NCBI RefSeq assembly: GCF_014199535.1
Contig: NZ_JACHNV010000003.1
Coordinates: forward strand, 1 to 64,000
Length of the DNA: 64,000 nucleotides
Direction: 5' to 3'
Origin: Hymenobacter latericoloratus
GTDB taxonomy: Bacteria > Bacteroidota > Bacteroidia > Cytophagales > Hymenobacteraceae
Below the pieces are notes generated by a model. The model was not told the origin of the DNA. It made no database searches and saw nothing but the letters and a program-made list of their open reading frames with translations. Position 1 is the first letter of the stretch, and each line of letters begins with the position of its first letter. This document shows, piece by piece, positions 1 to 7,732 of this stretch. A program made the translations under genes and the position numbers.

Positions 1-61
1 GAACACACACCCGCCAGCCACGTCACTTGGCTGCTATTGGCCAACATCACCTTGGGCCTGA

Positions 62-367
62 ACCGATGCCGCTGATTCCCCAACACCCTCTAAGTACCGC
101 AGCCCCGAGCGGCCCTCCGCGGTGCGCATAGCGGCCGGGCGAACCCCGCAAGCCGTAGTGCTTACCGTGCAGGATAATGGGTTGGGCTTGAGTGAGTTGC
201 AGCAGCGCCAGCTGTACGGGCTGTTTCAGCGCCTGCATACCCACGTGGAGGGTACGGGCGTGGGGCTCTACATTGTGAAGCGCCTGATAGAAAACGCGGG
301 CGGCAGCATTGCGGTGCAGAGCGAAGTAGGGGTAGGCACCACGTTCACCGTCACGTTTCCGGCCTGA
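62..367 (+). pseudogene. 3' remnant of a sensor histidine kinase
   Basis: The frame encodes the last part of a HATPase_c domain: QDNGLGL (G1 box), then FQRLHTHVEGTGVGLYIVKR (F and G2 boxes), ending FTVTFPA. This is typical of PAS-type kinases in this group. The frame is closed upstream by TGA at 59-61. The residues before KYRSPERP do not form the expected N-box (NLLSNA..KY). A short NTL-like piece can be read in another frame just before a TAAG, which suggests a small deletion. No other frame in the first 60 bases continues a kinase. Without the N-box and the His-containing domain it should be inactive. The intact gene may lie outside the window, so truncation rather than decay is possible. 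Confidence 0.6.
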
Positions 368-384
368 TTGCCGGCCCACAAACC

Positions 385-1287
385 CTACCCATACACCTCG
401 TAGGCCACCCGGAAGGTGTTGCAGTGGGCGTCCACAATGTCGCGGAGTTGCTCGGAGTAGCCCCCGCCCATACTCACGGCCACGGGCAGCTGGTGCTGCC
501 GGCAGAGGCGCAGCACGTACTCGTCGCGGCGGCGGCAGCCGGCCTGGGTGAGGGCCAGCTTGCCCAGCTTGTCGGTGGCCAGCACATCTACCCCGGCCTG
601 GAAGAAGATGAAGTCGGGGCGGGTTTGGGTTAGCAAAGGGGGTAGGGTTTCCTCCAGAATCCGGAGGTAGGTGGCGTCATCGGTGCCCAGGTCCAGGGCC
701 ACGTCCAGGTCCGACTGCTCTTTGCGCAGGGGGTAGTTGGCGCCGGCGTGCATGCTGAAGGTAAACACGCGCGGATCATCCCGGAAGATACTGGCCGTGC
801 CGTCGCCCTGGTGCACATCCAGGTCTACTACCAGCACCTGCTGCACCAACTTGTGGTGCAGCAAATGGGCGGCGGCAATGGCAATGTCGTTGAGCACGCA
901 GAACCCTTCGCCCCGGTCGCGGAAGGCGTGGTGGGTACCGCCGGCCAGACTCATACCAATGCCGTGCTCCAGGGCCTTACGCGCCGATTGCACCGTGCCG
1001 GCCGAGCTACTCAGGGAGCGGCGCACCAGCTCCGGGCTCTGGGGCAGCCCCAGGCGGCGCACTTCGGCGGGCGTCAACTGCAGGTCGCGGACGCGGTGCC
1101 AGTAGTCTTCGGAATGCACCCGCAGAATATCTTCTTCGGCGCAGAACCCCGGGTCGTAGAAATCCTCGGGCGGCGCAATGCCCTGCCACAGTAGCTGCTC
1201 CCGAATCAGGGCGTATTTGGCGATGGGGAAACGGTGGCCGGCGGGCAGCTGAATGCTGTAACGGTCAGAAGTAGCAAGGCAGGGCAT
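385..1287 (-). CDS. Histone deacetylase family (AcuC/HDAC-like) deacetylase
   Basis: A 300-residue arginase-fold zinc deacetylase of the HDAC/AcuC/acetylpolyamine amidohydrolase group. It should remove acetyl groups from lysines or small amines in the cytoplasm. It opens with the family start (YSIQLPAGHRFPIAKY) and carries the paired catalytic histidines in GGTHHAFRD, the zinc ligands in DLDVHQGDGT, a later FQAGVD segment and GGGY near the end. The ATG at 1287 is chosen because it begins just before the conserved start. A longer frame to 1377 overlaps the upstream gene's stop and adds an unconserved leader. It lies 76 bases behind the DUF434 gene on the same strand. The substrate cannot be told from sequence. 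Confidence 0.88.
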   Translation of the reverse strand: MPCLATSDRYSIQLPAGHRFPIAKYALIREQLLWQGIAPPEDFYDPGFCAEEDILRVHSEDYWHRVRDLQLTPAEVRRLGLPQSPELVRRSLSSSAGTVQSARKALEHGIGMSLAGGTHHAFRDRGEGFCVLNDIAIAAAHLLHHKLVQQVLVVDLDVHQGDGTASIFRDDPRVFTFSMHAGANYPLRKEQSDLDVALDLGTDDATYLRILEETLPPLLTQTRPDFIFFQAGVDVLATDKLGKLALTQAGCRRRDEYVLRLCRQHQLPVAVSMGGGYSEQLRDIVDAHCNTFRVAYEVYG

Positions 1288-1363
1288 GCGGGAATGGGCA
1301 GTAGCGGGGAGCTTGCTGTACGAAGAGAAGCCGAAAGAAGGCGAAGGGCCGATATCAGCCTGG

Positions 1364-2107
1364 TTAATCCGCCTCAACCTCTCCGTTAGTCTGGCTTAAA
1401 TCGAGCAGCCACCGCGGCGGCTCGGCTTCCAGGGCCAAGGCTGCCACATTAAGCCAGGCCCCGGCCCGGTCAAGCACGGCCGAATCAGATGTCACGACGA
1501 TATCCGGGGTGTCGGCCAGCACAGTATCGGGGTTCATGACTACCTCCACCGTCCAGGACAACCCGAGGGCGGGGCCCAGCTCCCGCAGGCGCGCCGCCAG
1601 CCGGCCGCTGTTAGACACGGGCTGATCCAGCAGCCACCGTACGGGACCGGGCGCCAGGGGGAGCAGGGCCGCCGCGGCCAGCCGAATGGCCCGGTCGGTT
1701 TCCTGCACGGCCCGGTAGGTGCCGTGTATGCTCGATAAGTCGCGCAGGGCGCCGTCGCGGCCGCGCAGCACCACGCCCCCACTCAGGGCCGTTTCCAGGG
1801 TAATCAGCAGGTTAAAGCCGTCGATAGAAACCGGACGGCCGCCCAGGGGAACCGCCGGGAGCTGGGTAGCTTGGCGCCGCTGGTACTGCTCATCGGTGCA
1901 GGCGGCCCGGCCCACGGCCCAGCGCTGCCGCTCGGTCAGGGCGTACCGGTCGCCGACTAGCTTGAGGGTAGCACTCGGTGGGTAGCCGCGCGTCAGGAGC
2001 CAGGACAACTCCCCAACGGCCTTACACAGCACAGGTACCCAATTGGGGGCAAACAGTTGGGTATCGGCCGGGTGGGGGCCCCGGTGGCGCGTGTCGGCAG
2101 GTCGCAT
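1364..2107 (-). CDS. DUF434 domain protein
   Basis: A 247-residue protein of the DUF434 family. The diagnostic N-terminal segment LSWLLTRGYPPSATLKLVGDRY is followed by LTERQRWAVGRAAC. The family also has a downstream part with VSIDGFNLLITLE and RDLSSIHGTYR, seen here. Its biochemical role is unknown to me; the aspartate and histidine pattern resembles a nuclease-like fold, but that is speculation. The ATG at 2107 is preferred. The frame can be extended to 2206, but that extension (REIPRQARYDVLSL) is merely translation of an intergenic palindromic repeat. Confidence 0.8.
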   Translation of the reverse strand: MRPADTRHRGPHPADTQLFAPNWVPVLCKAVGELSWLLTRGYPPSATLKLVGDRYALTERQRWAVGRAACTDEQYQRRQATQLPAVPLGGRPVSIDGFNLLITLETALSGGVVLRGRDGALRDLSSIHGTYRAVQETDRAIRLAAAALLPLAPGPVRWLLDQPVSNSGRLAARLRELGPALGLSWTVEVVMNPDTVLADTPDIVVTSDSAVLDRAGAWLNVAALALEAEPPRWLLDLSQTNGEVEAD

Positions 2108-2203
2108 AGGTGGCTTTGTGGACGGATAAATGGACAGCAAAGAAAGAACGTCATATCGAGCTTGCCGAGGAATTTCCCTGGCTGACGTTGCCAACGTATT
2201 TGA

Positions 2204-2291
2204 CATGTCGAGCTGGTCGAGACATCTCGCTCGAATCGTTGGGTTAGTACCACAACGTCAGCACACGAGATGTCTCGACCAGCTCGACATG
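2204..2291. repeat. Dispersed intergenic palindrome (CATGTCGAGC type)
   Basis: Perfect 26-bp inverted arms at 2204-2229 and 2266-2291 (CATGTCGAGCTGG... and its complement) with a 36-base spacer. Partial copies of the same motif lie just outside (near 2150 and 2285-2297). The motif family recurs at 15.6 and 41.2 kb. It fills most of the 353-base gap 2108-2460, which otherwise holds nothing I recognise. Confidence 0.85.
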
Positions 2292-2460
2292 ACGTTCTCA
2301 AGTACTTATTATTAAGTGCTTATACTATTGGTCAGGTGAGGCTACCCATCTACACACTTTGGCAAGAACTGAGGGGTAGCGAAGGCAGGATGCGCGGTAA
2401 AGCACCGGATTTCTTCGGCAACGGCGGTCCATCAAACTTACCATCTCACTACCTCGCCAC

Positions 2461-3204
2461 CTAGTGCATGTTGCGCTCCTCAATCAGCTTGAAAAAGGCT
2501 TCCGCGTACGACTCGCCGATGGGAATGATGGCCTCGCCCATGTAAATGCGGTTTTTGCGGATGGAGTCGATGTGGGCCAGGGCCACGATGTAAGAGCGGT
2601 GCACACGCACGAAATCCTGGGGCGGCAGGCGGTCCTCGAAGGCTTTCAGGGAGTTGAGGGTTAGGATGGGCTTGGCGCCGGCGTAAATCTTGATGTAGTC
2701 CTTGAGGCCCTCCAGGTAGCGGATGTCGCGCAGGTTGAGGCGCTGGGTGTGGTAATCGGCCTTCACGAAGATGTAGTCGTCGGGCGGGGTAGGGTTGGGG
2801 GCGGGCGCGGGGGTAGGGGCCGGGGCGGCAGCCGGCTCGGGCAGCTGATGGGTGAGGCGGGCCTGGGCTTTCTGGGCCGCTTTCACGAACCGCTCGAAGG
2901 CAATAGGCTTGACCAGGTAGTCTACGGCGTTCAGGTTGAAGCCTTCCAGGGCAAACTGCTCGTAGGCGGTGGTGAAAATGACCAGGGCCTGGGGCTGCAT
3001 GCTGCGCACGAATTCCACGCCCGTCAGGTCGGGCATCTGGATATCCAGAAACAGCACATCCACGGCTTCGCGCTGCAGCACCGTCATGGCTTCGAGGGCG
3101 CTGCGGCAGGTGCCCACCAGCTCCAGAAACGGCACGCGCTCCACGTAGCTGGTGAGCAGGCGCAGGGCCAGGGGTTCATCATCAACGAGCAGGCACCGGA
3201 GCAT
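2461..3204 (-). CDS. LytTR-family response regulator
   Basis: A 247-residue regulator. Receiver domain at residues 1-120 with the acidic pair DDE (8-10), phospho-acceptor Asp54 in FLDIQMPD, and the conserved Lys in YLVKPIAFERF. A proline/alanine-rich linker (about 128-145) leads to a LytTR DNA-binding domain (about 150-247: IFVKADYHTQRL, IRYLEGLKDYIKIY, FVRVHRSYIVAL). The ATG at 3204 overlaps the last 23 bases of the upstream sensor kinase gene, so the pair is probably translationally coupled. Together they form a LytS/LytT-type system; the regulon is unknown. Confidence 0.93.
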   Translation of the reverse strand: MLRCLLVDDEPLALRLLTSYVERVPFLELVGTCRSALEAMTVLQREAVDVLFLDIQMPDLTGVEFVRSMQPQALVIFTTAYEQFALEGFNLNAVDYLVKPIAFERFVKAAQKAQARLTHQLPEPAAAPAPTPAPAPNPTPPDDYIFVKADYHTQRLNLRDIRYLEGLKDYIKIYAGAKPILTLNSLKAFEDRLPPQDFVRVHRSYIVALAHIDSIRKNRIYMGEAIIPIGESYAEAFFKLIEERNMH

Positions 3205-4240
3205 GGGCAAGGGTTAGGGTTAGTTCTACCAAAAATTCAGCGTCGGTTTCCTCTACGTGCAGGTGGTGGCGGCCGTCGGGGTAGAGCAGGTGCAGGCGCT
3301 GGCGCACGTTGGGCAGCCCAATGCCCGAGTTGGGGTCGGGGGCACCGGTGCGGGGAAAGCGCGAGTTCTGCACTGTAAACAGCAGGTGGTCTTCGCGCAC
3401 CAGTACATTCACGGCAATGCGCGAGAAGTTGCGGGCGCTGATGCCATGCTTGAAGGCGTTTTCCACGAAGGGAATCAGCAGCATGGGCTCAATCAGATGC
3501 CCATCCAGTGGGCCATCGACGGTAAATCGAATGTCTACTTCCTCAGGGTCGAGGCGTAGGCGCTGCAGGTCGATGTAGGTGCGCAGGTACTCCGTTTCGC
3601 GGGCCAGCGGCACCCTCGCGGCGGCCGACTCATAAAGCATGTAGCGCATGAGCTGGGAAAGCTGCATGATGGCCTCCGGGGTATCATCGGACTTGAGCTG
3701 GGCCAGGGAATAAATATTATTGAGCGTGTTGAAGAGAAAATGCGGGCTTACCTGCGACTTCAGAAAGGCCAGCTCGGCGGTCAACTGCTTGTTTTCCAGC
3801 TCCCGCCGGGCACCTTCCGCATCAAACCACTCGCTGGTAATGCGCATGCCGCTGCTAATAATCCAGACCAGAATACCCATCAGCCACATGCCGTGCGGGG
3901 GTCGGGAGTAACGCATGGCGCCGGGCGGCGGCCCGTGGTGCAGGGGCTGCAGTACGCCAGTGATGCGGAGCAGCAAGGGCATATACAGCAGGGCCAGCAG
4001 CCCCAGGGCTACCAGGAAATAGAGCGTGAACTTCTTCCGGGCAAAAAGGCGCGGAATCAGCACGTAGTAATTCAGATAGAAGTAACCCGCCAGCTGCAAC
4101 GGCAGCATCAGGTGCCGGGGCTGGAGCGGCGGCGGGTTGTCTGACAGCAGCCGCGGAATGGCCGCTACCCCCACCCAGGCCGCCACGTGCACAATCACGC
4201 GCAGGATCCGCTGACGGGTGGTTTTGTCTTGGTTGAACAT
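3182..4240 (-). CDS. LytS-like membrane sensor histidine kinase
   Basis: A 352-residue kinase of the His_kinase (PF06580) family. Four hydrophobic segments occupy about residues 12-30, 42-62, 72-92 and 118-135, with a YLNYYVLIPRLF signature typical of Bacteroidota members. The phospho-acceptor His167 lies in SPHFLFNTLNNIYSL. A C-terminal ATPase domain follows with PFVENAFKHG (N-box) and GIGLPNVRQRL (G-box). It has no periplasmic sensor domain, so the signal is probably sensed within the membrane. It is upstream of and overlaps its LytTR partner. Confidence 0.93.
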   Translation of the reverse strand: MFNQDKTTRQRILRVIVHVAAWVGVAAIPRLLSDNPPPLQPRHLMLPLQLAGYFYLNYYVLIPRLFARKKFTLYFLVALGLLALLYMPLLLRITGVLQPLHHGPPPGAMRYSRPPHGMWLMGILVWIISSGMRITSEWFDAEGARRELENKQLTAELAFLKSQVSPHFLFNTLNNIYSLAQLKSDDTPEAIMQLSQLMRYMLYESAAARVPLARETEYLRTYIDLQRLRLDPEEVDIRFTVDGPLDGHLIEPMLLIPFVENAFKHGISARNFSRIAVNVLVREDHLLFTVQNSRFPRTGAPDPNSGIGLPNVRQRLHLLYPDGRHHLHVEETDAEFLVELTLTLAHAPVPAR

Positions 4241-4294
4241 GCAAGAGGGGCGTAGCTAAAAGCCGGTAAGAATACGAAGGGTACGAATAAACTC

Positions 4295-4411
4295 GTCATC
4301 CTGAGCATGTGGCGTATCAAGCCAGCGACGAAGGACCTTCTCACGTTTGGACAGGCTACGGGGCACTTGTCGTGTAAGCGTAAGAAGGTCCTTCGCTGCG
4401 CTCAGGATGAC
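4295..4411. repeat. Intergenic palindromic repeat (GTCATCCTGAGC type)
   Basis: GTCATCCTGAGC at the left pairs with GCTCAGGATGAC at the right, and an inner pair GAAGGACCTTCT/AGAAGGTCCTTC makes a long interrupted hairpin. It lies between the Spy-like gene and the kinase gene, both on the minus strand, and may act as an mRNA 3' stem-loop. It belongs to the same broad class as the repeats at 34.4, 36.8 and 35.3 kb. Confidence 0.75.
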
Positions 4412-4431
4412 AGTCCTATTGTAGGGGCCGG

Positions 4432-4908
4432 CTAGCGGGTACCGCCGCCCTGAGGGCCGGGGCGGCGCATGCGCTCCTGCTTTTTAGCCTGGTACTGCTG
4501 AAACTGCTCGGGCGTGAGCACGCCCTGCAGCTTGGCATCGGTGCTTTCCTCCAGGCTACGCATTTGTTGCATGCGGGCCTGGCGGCCGGTGGTTTCGCCG
4601 CTGGCGCGCAGGCTCTTCATCTGCTGCATCTGTTCCTGCTGAATGGCAGCTACTTTGGTTTGCTGGTCGGCCGTGAAGTTCAGCTCCTTGGTCATTTCGG
4701 CCAGTAGGTTGCCGCGTCCGCCACGGCCACCACCCGGACCACCGCGGCCCTCGGCAGGGGTAGCAGCTTCGGCCGTGCCTTTGGCTTTCACCTTGTCTTT
4801 TTTGGCTTTGACTTTGGTTTTGGCGGGAGCCGTCTGGGCCAGGGCGACGGGAGCGGTAGCGCCGGCCAACAGGCCGAGCAGGAGGGAAGCTGCCAGAAAC
4901 TTTTTCAT
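4432..4908 (-). CDS. Secreted Spy/CpxP-like small protein
   Basis: A 158-residue protein with a clear signal peptide (MKKFLAASLLLGLLAG...ALAQ). A Lys/Ala-rich and then Gly/Arg-rich linker (about 28-66, GRGGPGGGRGGRG) precedes an LTxxQ-type helical region: LNFTADQQTKVAAIQQEQMQQM and LTPEQFQQYQAKKQERM. The two LTxxQ-like repeats are typical of Spy/CpxP-type periplasmic chaperones or metal-stress proteins, so a periplasmic role is likely. A proline/glycine tail ends the protein. A TAnnTTTG box lies 60 bases upstream. Confidence 0.75.
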   Translation of the reverse strand: MKKFLAASLLLGLLAGATAPVALAQTAPAKTKVKAKKDKVKAKGTAEAATPAEGRGGPGGGRGGRGNLLAEMTKELNFTADQQTKVAAIQQEQMQQMKSLRASGETTGRQARMQQMRSLEESTDAKLQGVLTPEQFQQYQAKKQERMRRPGPQGGGTR

Positions 4909-4941
4909 GGAGTAGTACAGAGAGAAAGAAGAAGTGGAATG

Positions 4942-4975
4942 CTGATCTGGTTTGGTAGATCAGTGCACAAACCTA
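4942..4975 (-). promoter_or_regulatory. Candidate promoter and dyad of the Spy-like gene
   Basis: Read on the minus strand, TAGGTTTG (4968-4975) fits the Bacteroidota -7 box TAnnTTTG. Just downstream, CTGATCT (4942-4948) and AGATCAG (4957-4963) form a 7-bp dyad with an 8-base spacer, placed at the expected transcript start. The dyad could be an operator or a 5' hairpin. No convincing -33 box is seen. Confidence 0.45.
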
Positions 4976-5334
4976 CCCTGCGGCCTTCCTGACACACGAA
5001 AAACATCTACCAACTCCGCCGTTTCCTCGACGCTACCCCCACTGGGCTGCACAAAAGGGTGAACCAAGGCGGCCTACTCCCGCTCCCAGGGCTAACAGGC
5101 GGCTAGCTTACACAAGGCCATGCAAGTAACATAGTAGGCATATTCCTGCCATCAGGCGCTGATGAAGTAAATTGTCAACCGGTAAAAACTACTGCGGTAT
5201 GGCTATTTGCGTTCCTGTTGTATATAAATTTGAATTTAAATCATTCTAAATAATTATTAAAAAGGCCGAATAGATAATCTAAAACGATATTTCCGTGTAG
5301 GATGAAAAATATTTTATAAAATTTTTGAACTCCT
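4976..5334. other. Gene-free stretch, strongly AT-rich in 5200-5334
   Basis: No credible coding frame. The first half has normal composition. From about 5200 the DNA becomes strongly AT-rich (runs such as TTTGAATTTAAATC and ATTTTATAAAATTTTTG), unlike the rest of the window. It leads directly into the promoter at 5335. It may be an upstream activating or curved region, or an old insertion scar. Confidence 0.5.
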
Positions 5335-5367
5335 ATTGTATAGTAGAAAATAACTTTTCTATCTTTG
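5335..5367 (+). promoter_or_regulatory. Bacteroidota-type promoter of a small transcription unit
   Basis: ATTG at 5335-5338 and TATCTTTG at 5360-5367 with 21 bases between them fit the -33 TTTG / -7 TAnnTTTG consensus well. The transcript would start near 5372. The nearest downstream feature is a short open frame and then a strong terminator, not a long gene. Confidence 0.65.
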
Positions 5368-5371
5368 TCAC

Positions 5372-5570
5372 GTTCAACAGCCCAAATACTAACGACTTTA
5401 CGCCTTCCTCTGTCATGCGCTGCCACTTTAATCAATATATGCCATCACTCAGCAAGCTGGATCGGGAGATTCAGCCGGGGTTCGGCGCGCCAGCAGACAG
5501 GTAAGGTTTCTATCCTAGGACCATCCTCCGCAAAACGCCCGAATCCTGCCAGATTCGGGCGTTTTTGTTT
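5372..5570 (+). ncRNA. Candidate small RNA or short mRNA (29-codon ORF)
   Basis: A roughly 200-base unit bounded by a good promoter (5335-5367) and a rho-independent terminator (5533-5570). It contains ATG at 5415 opening a 29-codon frame ending at TAA 5502-5504 (MRCHFNQYMPSLSK then LDREIQPGFGAPADR). The peptide is hydrophilic, has no signal peptide, and resembles nothing I know. It could be a regulatory RNA or a small protein mRNA. The next gene starts 400 bases later with its own regulatory dyad. Confidence 0.45.
5533..5570 (+). terminator. Rho-independent terminator
   Basis: A 13-bp perfect stem, AAACGCCCGAATC (5533-5545) with GATTCGGGCGTTT (5552-5564), six-base loop, followed by a T-rich tail. 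It ends the small unit at 5372. Confidence 0.8.
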
Positions 5571-5851
5571 TCTCTGTTACCCTATTCCTACTTCCTGCCA
5601 TGTTATTCTTCCTACCCTCGCACTCCATTCTTACCGACGCTAATTGCCAGTTACCTTCAGGGGTAGCACGTTGGCAACACGGTAGTAAACCAGAGTAGCA
5701 ACAGCAGCTAATGGCTACCTCTTACGCGCAAGTAAGCGCCGCATGAGCTCGAATTAGCTACCCTATTTTCCTGTTACTTTAAATAATAAACGCTGCCGAT
5801 TTGTGGCGTAACGAGAAAATATTGCCTCTGTATTTTATGGGTTATTACTTA

Positions 5852-5872
5852 ATAATTCACGTCGTGAATTAT
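5852..5872. promoter_or_regulatory. Perfect palindrome, likely operator of the RNA-repair locus
   Basis: ATAATTCAC (5852-5860), GTC, GTGAATTAT (5864-5872): 9-bp perfect arms around a 3-base centre in AT-rich DNA, 97 bases upstream of the TROVE gene. Size and symmetry suit a MarR- or TetR-type dimer. No matching regulator gene is adjacent, and no RtcR-like sigma54 activator or -24/-12 promoter is visible. Confidence 0.55.
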
Positions 5873-5969
5873 GCTGGGAAAATTATGCGCTCTTCTGAAT
5901 AATAATTGCGAGTTGTTTATTCCAGCTACAAGCTCACATCTACTTCTCACTACCTGATCTTTTCATCCG

Positions 5970-7541
5970 ATGCGTTTCAATTTACCCTTCCGCCGGCCTA
6001 CCCCGGCTCCGGTGCTCAACCATGAGGGCGCACCGGCCTATACTCTCACTCCTGCGCTGGAACTGTACGCCGCCGTGGCTACCGCCGCCCTCAGCGACCA
6101 GTTCTATGAAACCGCCGACACCCGCTTGGTGCGGCTGCAGGAACTGGTAGCCCGCAACGACCCCGAGTTTGTGGCCTGCTTGGCCGTGTATGCCCGCGAA
6201 AAGCTGCATCTGCGCTCTGTGCCGTTGGTGCTAGCCGTGGAGCTGGCCCGCCGGCACCAGGGCACCAACCTGGTTAGCCGCCTGGTAGCCAGCGTGGTGC
6301 AGCGCCCCGATGAAATCACGGAACTGCTGGCCTACTACGCTCAGGCCAACGGTCGTACCGGCCTCAAAACCCTCAACCGCCTCTCCAAGCAGGTGCAGAA
6401 AGGGCTGGCTCAGGCCTTCAACCGCTTCGATGGCTACCAGCTGGCCAAGTACGACCGGGCCGGCGCCGTGCGCCTCCGCGACGCACTGTTCCTGGTGCAC
6501 CCGCGCCCCGCCGACGAGACCCGGCAGGCCCTGTTCAACCAGCTGGTGGCTGGCACCCTGCCCACGCCTTACACCTGGGAAACCGAGTTATCGGCCCTGG
6601 GGCAGGTAGGCTTTGCCACGGAGGCGGAAAAAGCGGCCGCGTTCCGCCAGAAATGGACGGAACTGGTTGGCAGCGGTAAGCTGGGCTACATGGCCCTGCT
6701 ACGCAACCTGCGCAACATTCTGCAGGCCGGCGTGCCCCCGGAGGTAGTAACGCAGGTGTGCGCTACCCTCGCCGATGCCCGGGCGGTGGCCCGTAGCAAG
6801 CAGCTGCCGTTCCGCTTCCTGGCCGCGTACCGCGAGGTGCTGGCCCTGGAAGAAGGCACGCTGAAGTCGGTGCTGGCGGCGGTGGGTTTGCGCCAGAGCC
6901 CGGTGCCGCAGGTGCTGGCCGCCCTGGAAGCCGCCATCGGCCACAGCGCCGCTAACCTCCGTGGGTTCGGCTCCGAAACCCGAGTAGTAGTGGCCTGCGA
7001 CGTATCGGGCTCCATGCAGCAGCCCATTTCCCCACGCAGCAAAGTGCTGTACTACGATGTGGGCCTGGTGCTGGGAATGCTCCTGCAGAGCCGCTGCCAG
7101 AACGTGGTAACCGGCATGTTCGGCAACACCTGGAAGCGGCTGACGCTGCCCCGCGGTCCGGTACTCGGCAACGTGCAGGAGTTCTACAAGCGCGAAGGCG
7201 AGGTAGGCTACAGCACCAACGGCTACCTCGTTATCGAGGACTTGCGCCTGCGCCGGGAGGTAGTAGATAAAGTGATGCTGTTCACCGACTGCCAGCTCTG
7301 GAACTCCCACTTTAACGGCTCCAGCGTGGTCAAAGAGTGGGCGGAGTACCGGCGCACCGTCGCTCCGCAGGCCCAGCTCTACCTCTTCGACCTGGCCGGC
7401 CACGGCACCACGCCCCTGCAGGTACATCCCGAGCACGGCGCCGCCCTGATTGCCGGCTGGTCGGATAAGATTTTCGACGTGCTGGCGGCTCTCGACAACG
7501 GCGGCTCTGCCCTCACCGAAATCGAGCAGATCGAGCTGTAA
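5970..7541 (+). CDS. rsr: TROVE domain protein, Ro60 (Rsr) homologue
   Basis: A 523-residue Ro60-like RNA-binding protein. Residues about 20-330 form the TROVE helical-repeat ring (YETADTRLVRLQELV, DPEFVACLAVYAREKLHLRSVPLVLAVELA, NRFDGYQLAKYDR). Residues about 335-515 form a von Willebrand A domain with the MIDAS motif D344-V-S-G-S348 and FTDCQLW further on. In other bacteria Ro60 binds Y RNAs and misfolded RNA, works with exonucleases such as PNPase in RNA decay and stress survival, and sits in RNA-repair operons with rtcB. Here it is first in a same-strand set with a PARG, an array of Y RNA-like elements and rtcB. It starts with ATG; length matches the family. Confidence 0.93.
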   Translation: MRFNLPFRRPTPAPVLNHEGAPAYTLTPALELYAAVATAALSDQFYETADTRLVRLQELVARNDPEFVACLAVYAREKLHLRSVPLVLAVELARRHQGTNLVSRLVASVVQRPDEITELLAYYAQANGRTGLKTLNRLSKQVQKGLAQAFNRFDGYQLAKYDRAGAVRLRDALFLVHPRPADETRQALFNQLVAGTLPTPYTWETELSALGQVGFATEAEKAAAFRQKWTELVGSGKLGYMALLRNLRNILQAGVPPEVVTQVCATLADARAVARSKQLPFRFLAAYREVLALEEGTLKSVLAAVGLRQSPVPQVLAALEAAIGHSAANLRGFGSETRVVVACDVSGSMQQPISPRSKVLYYDVGLVLGMLLQSRCQNVVTGMFGNTWKRLTLPRGPVLGNVQEFYKREGEVGYSTNGYLVIEDLRLRREVVDKVMLFTDCQLWNSHFNGSSVVKEWAEYRRTVAPQAQLYLFDLAGHGTTPLQVHPEHGAALIAGWSDKIFDVLAALDNGGSALTEIEQIEL

Positions 7542-7732
7542 GTCAAAACGAATGTGAACCACTATACAAGCTCGACATGACAGGTAAGGCTATGGTATTC
7601 TTAATATGAAGTATCCATTTACAAGAATTACTACCCCCTTACATCTATCTAAACTATGCGGCCCTGGGAGTGGCTTGCGGCAGCCCAACAGCGGTGCCAC
7701 TCCCGGGTCACGTCCCGACAACCTGTACTCCC

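Noticed and set aside
5241..5435. 64-codon minus-strand frame in the AT-rich region
   Set aside because: It overlaps the promoter of the small plus-strand unit, is Lys/Ile/Phe-rich as expected from AT-rich DNA, and has no supporting start or context.
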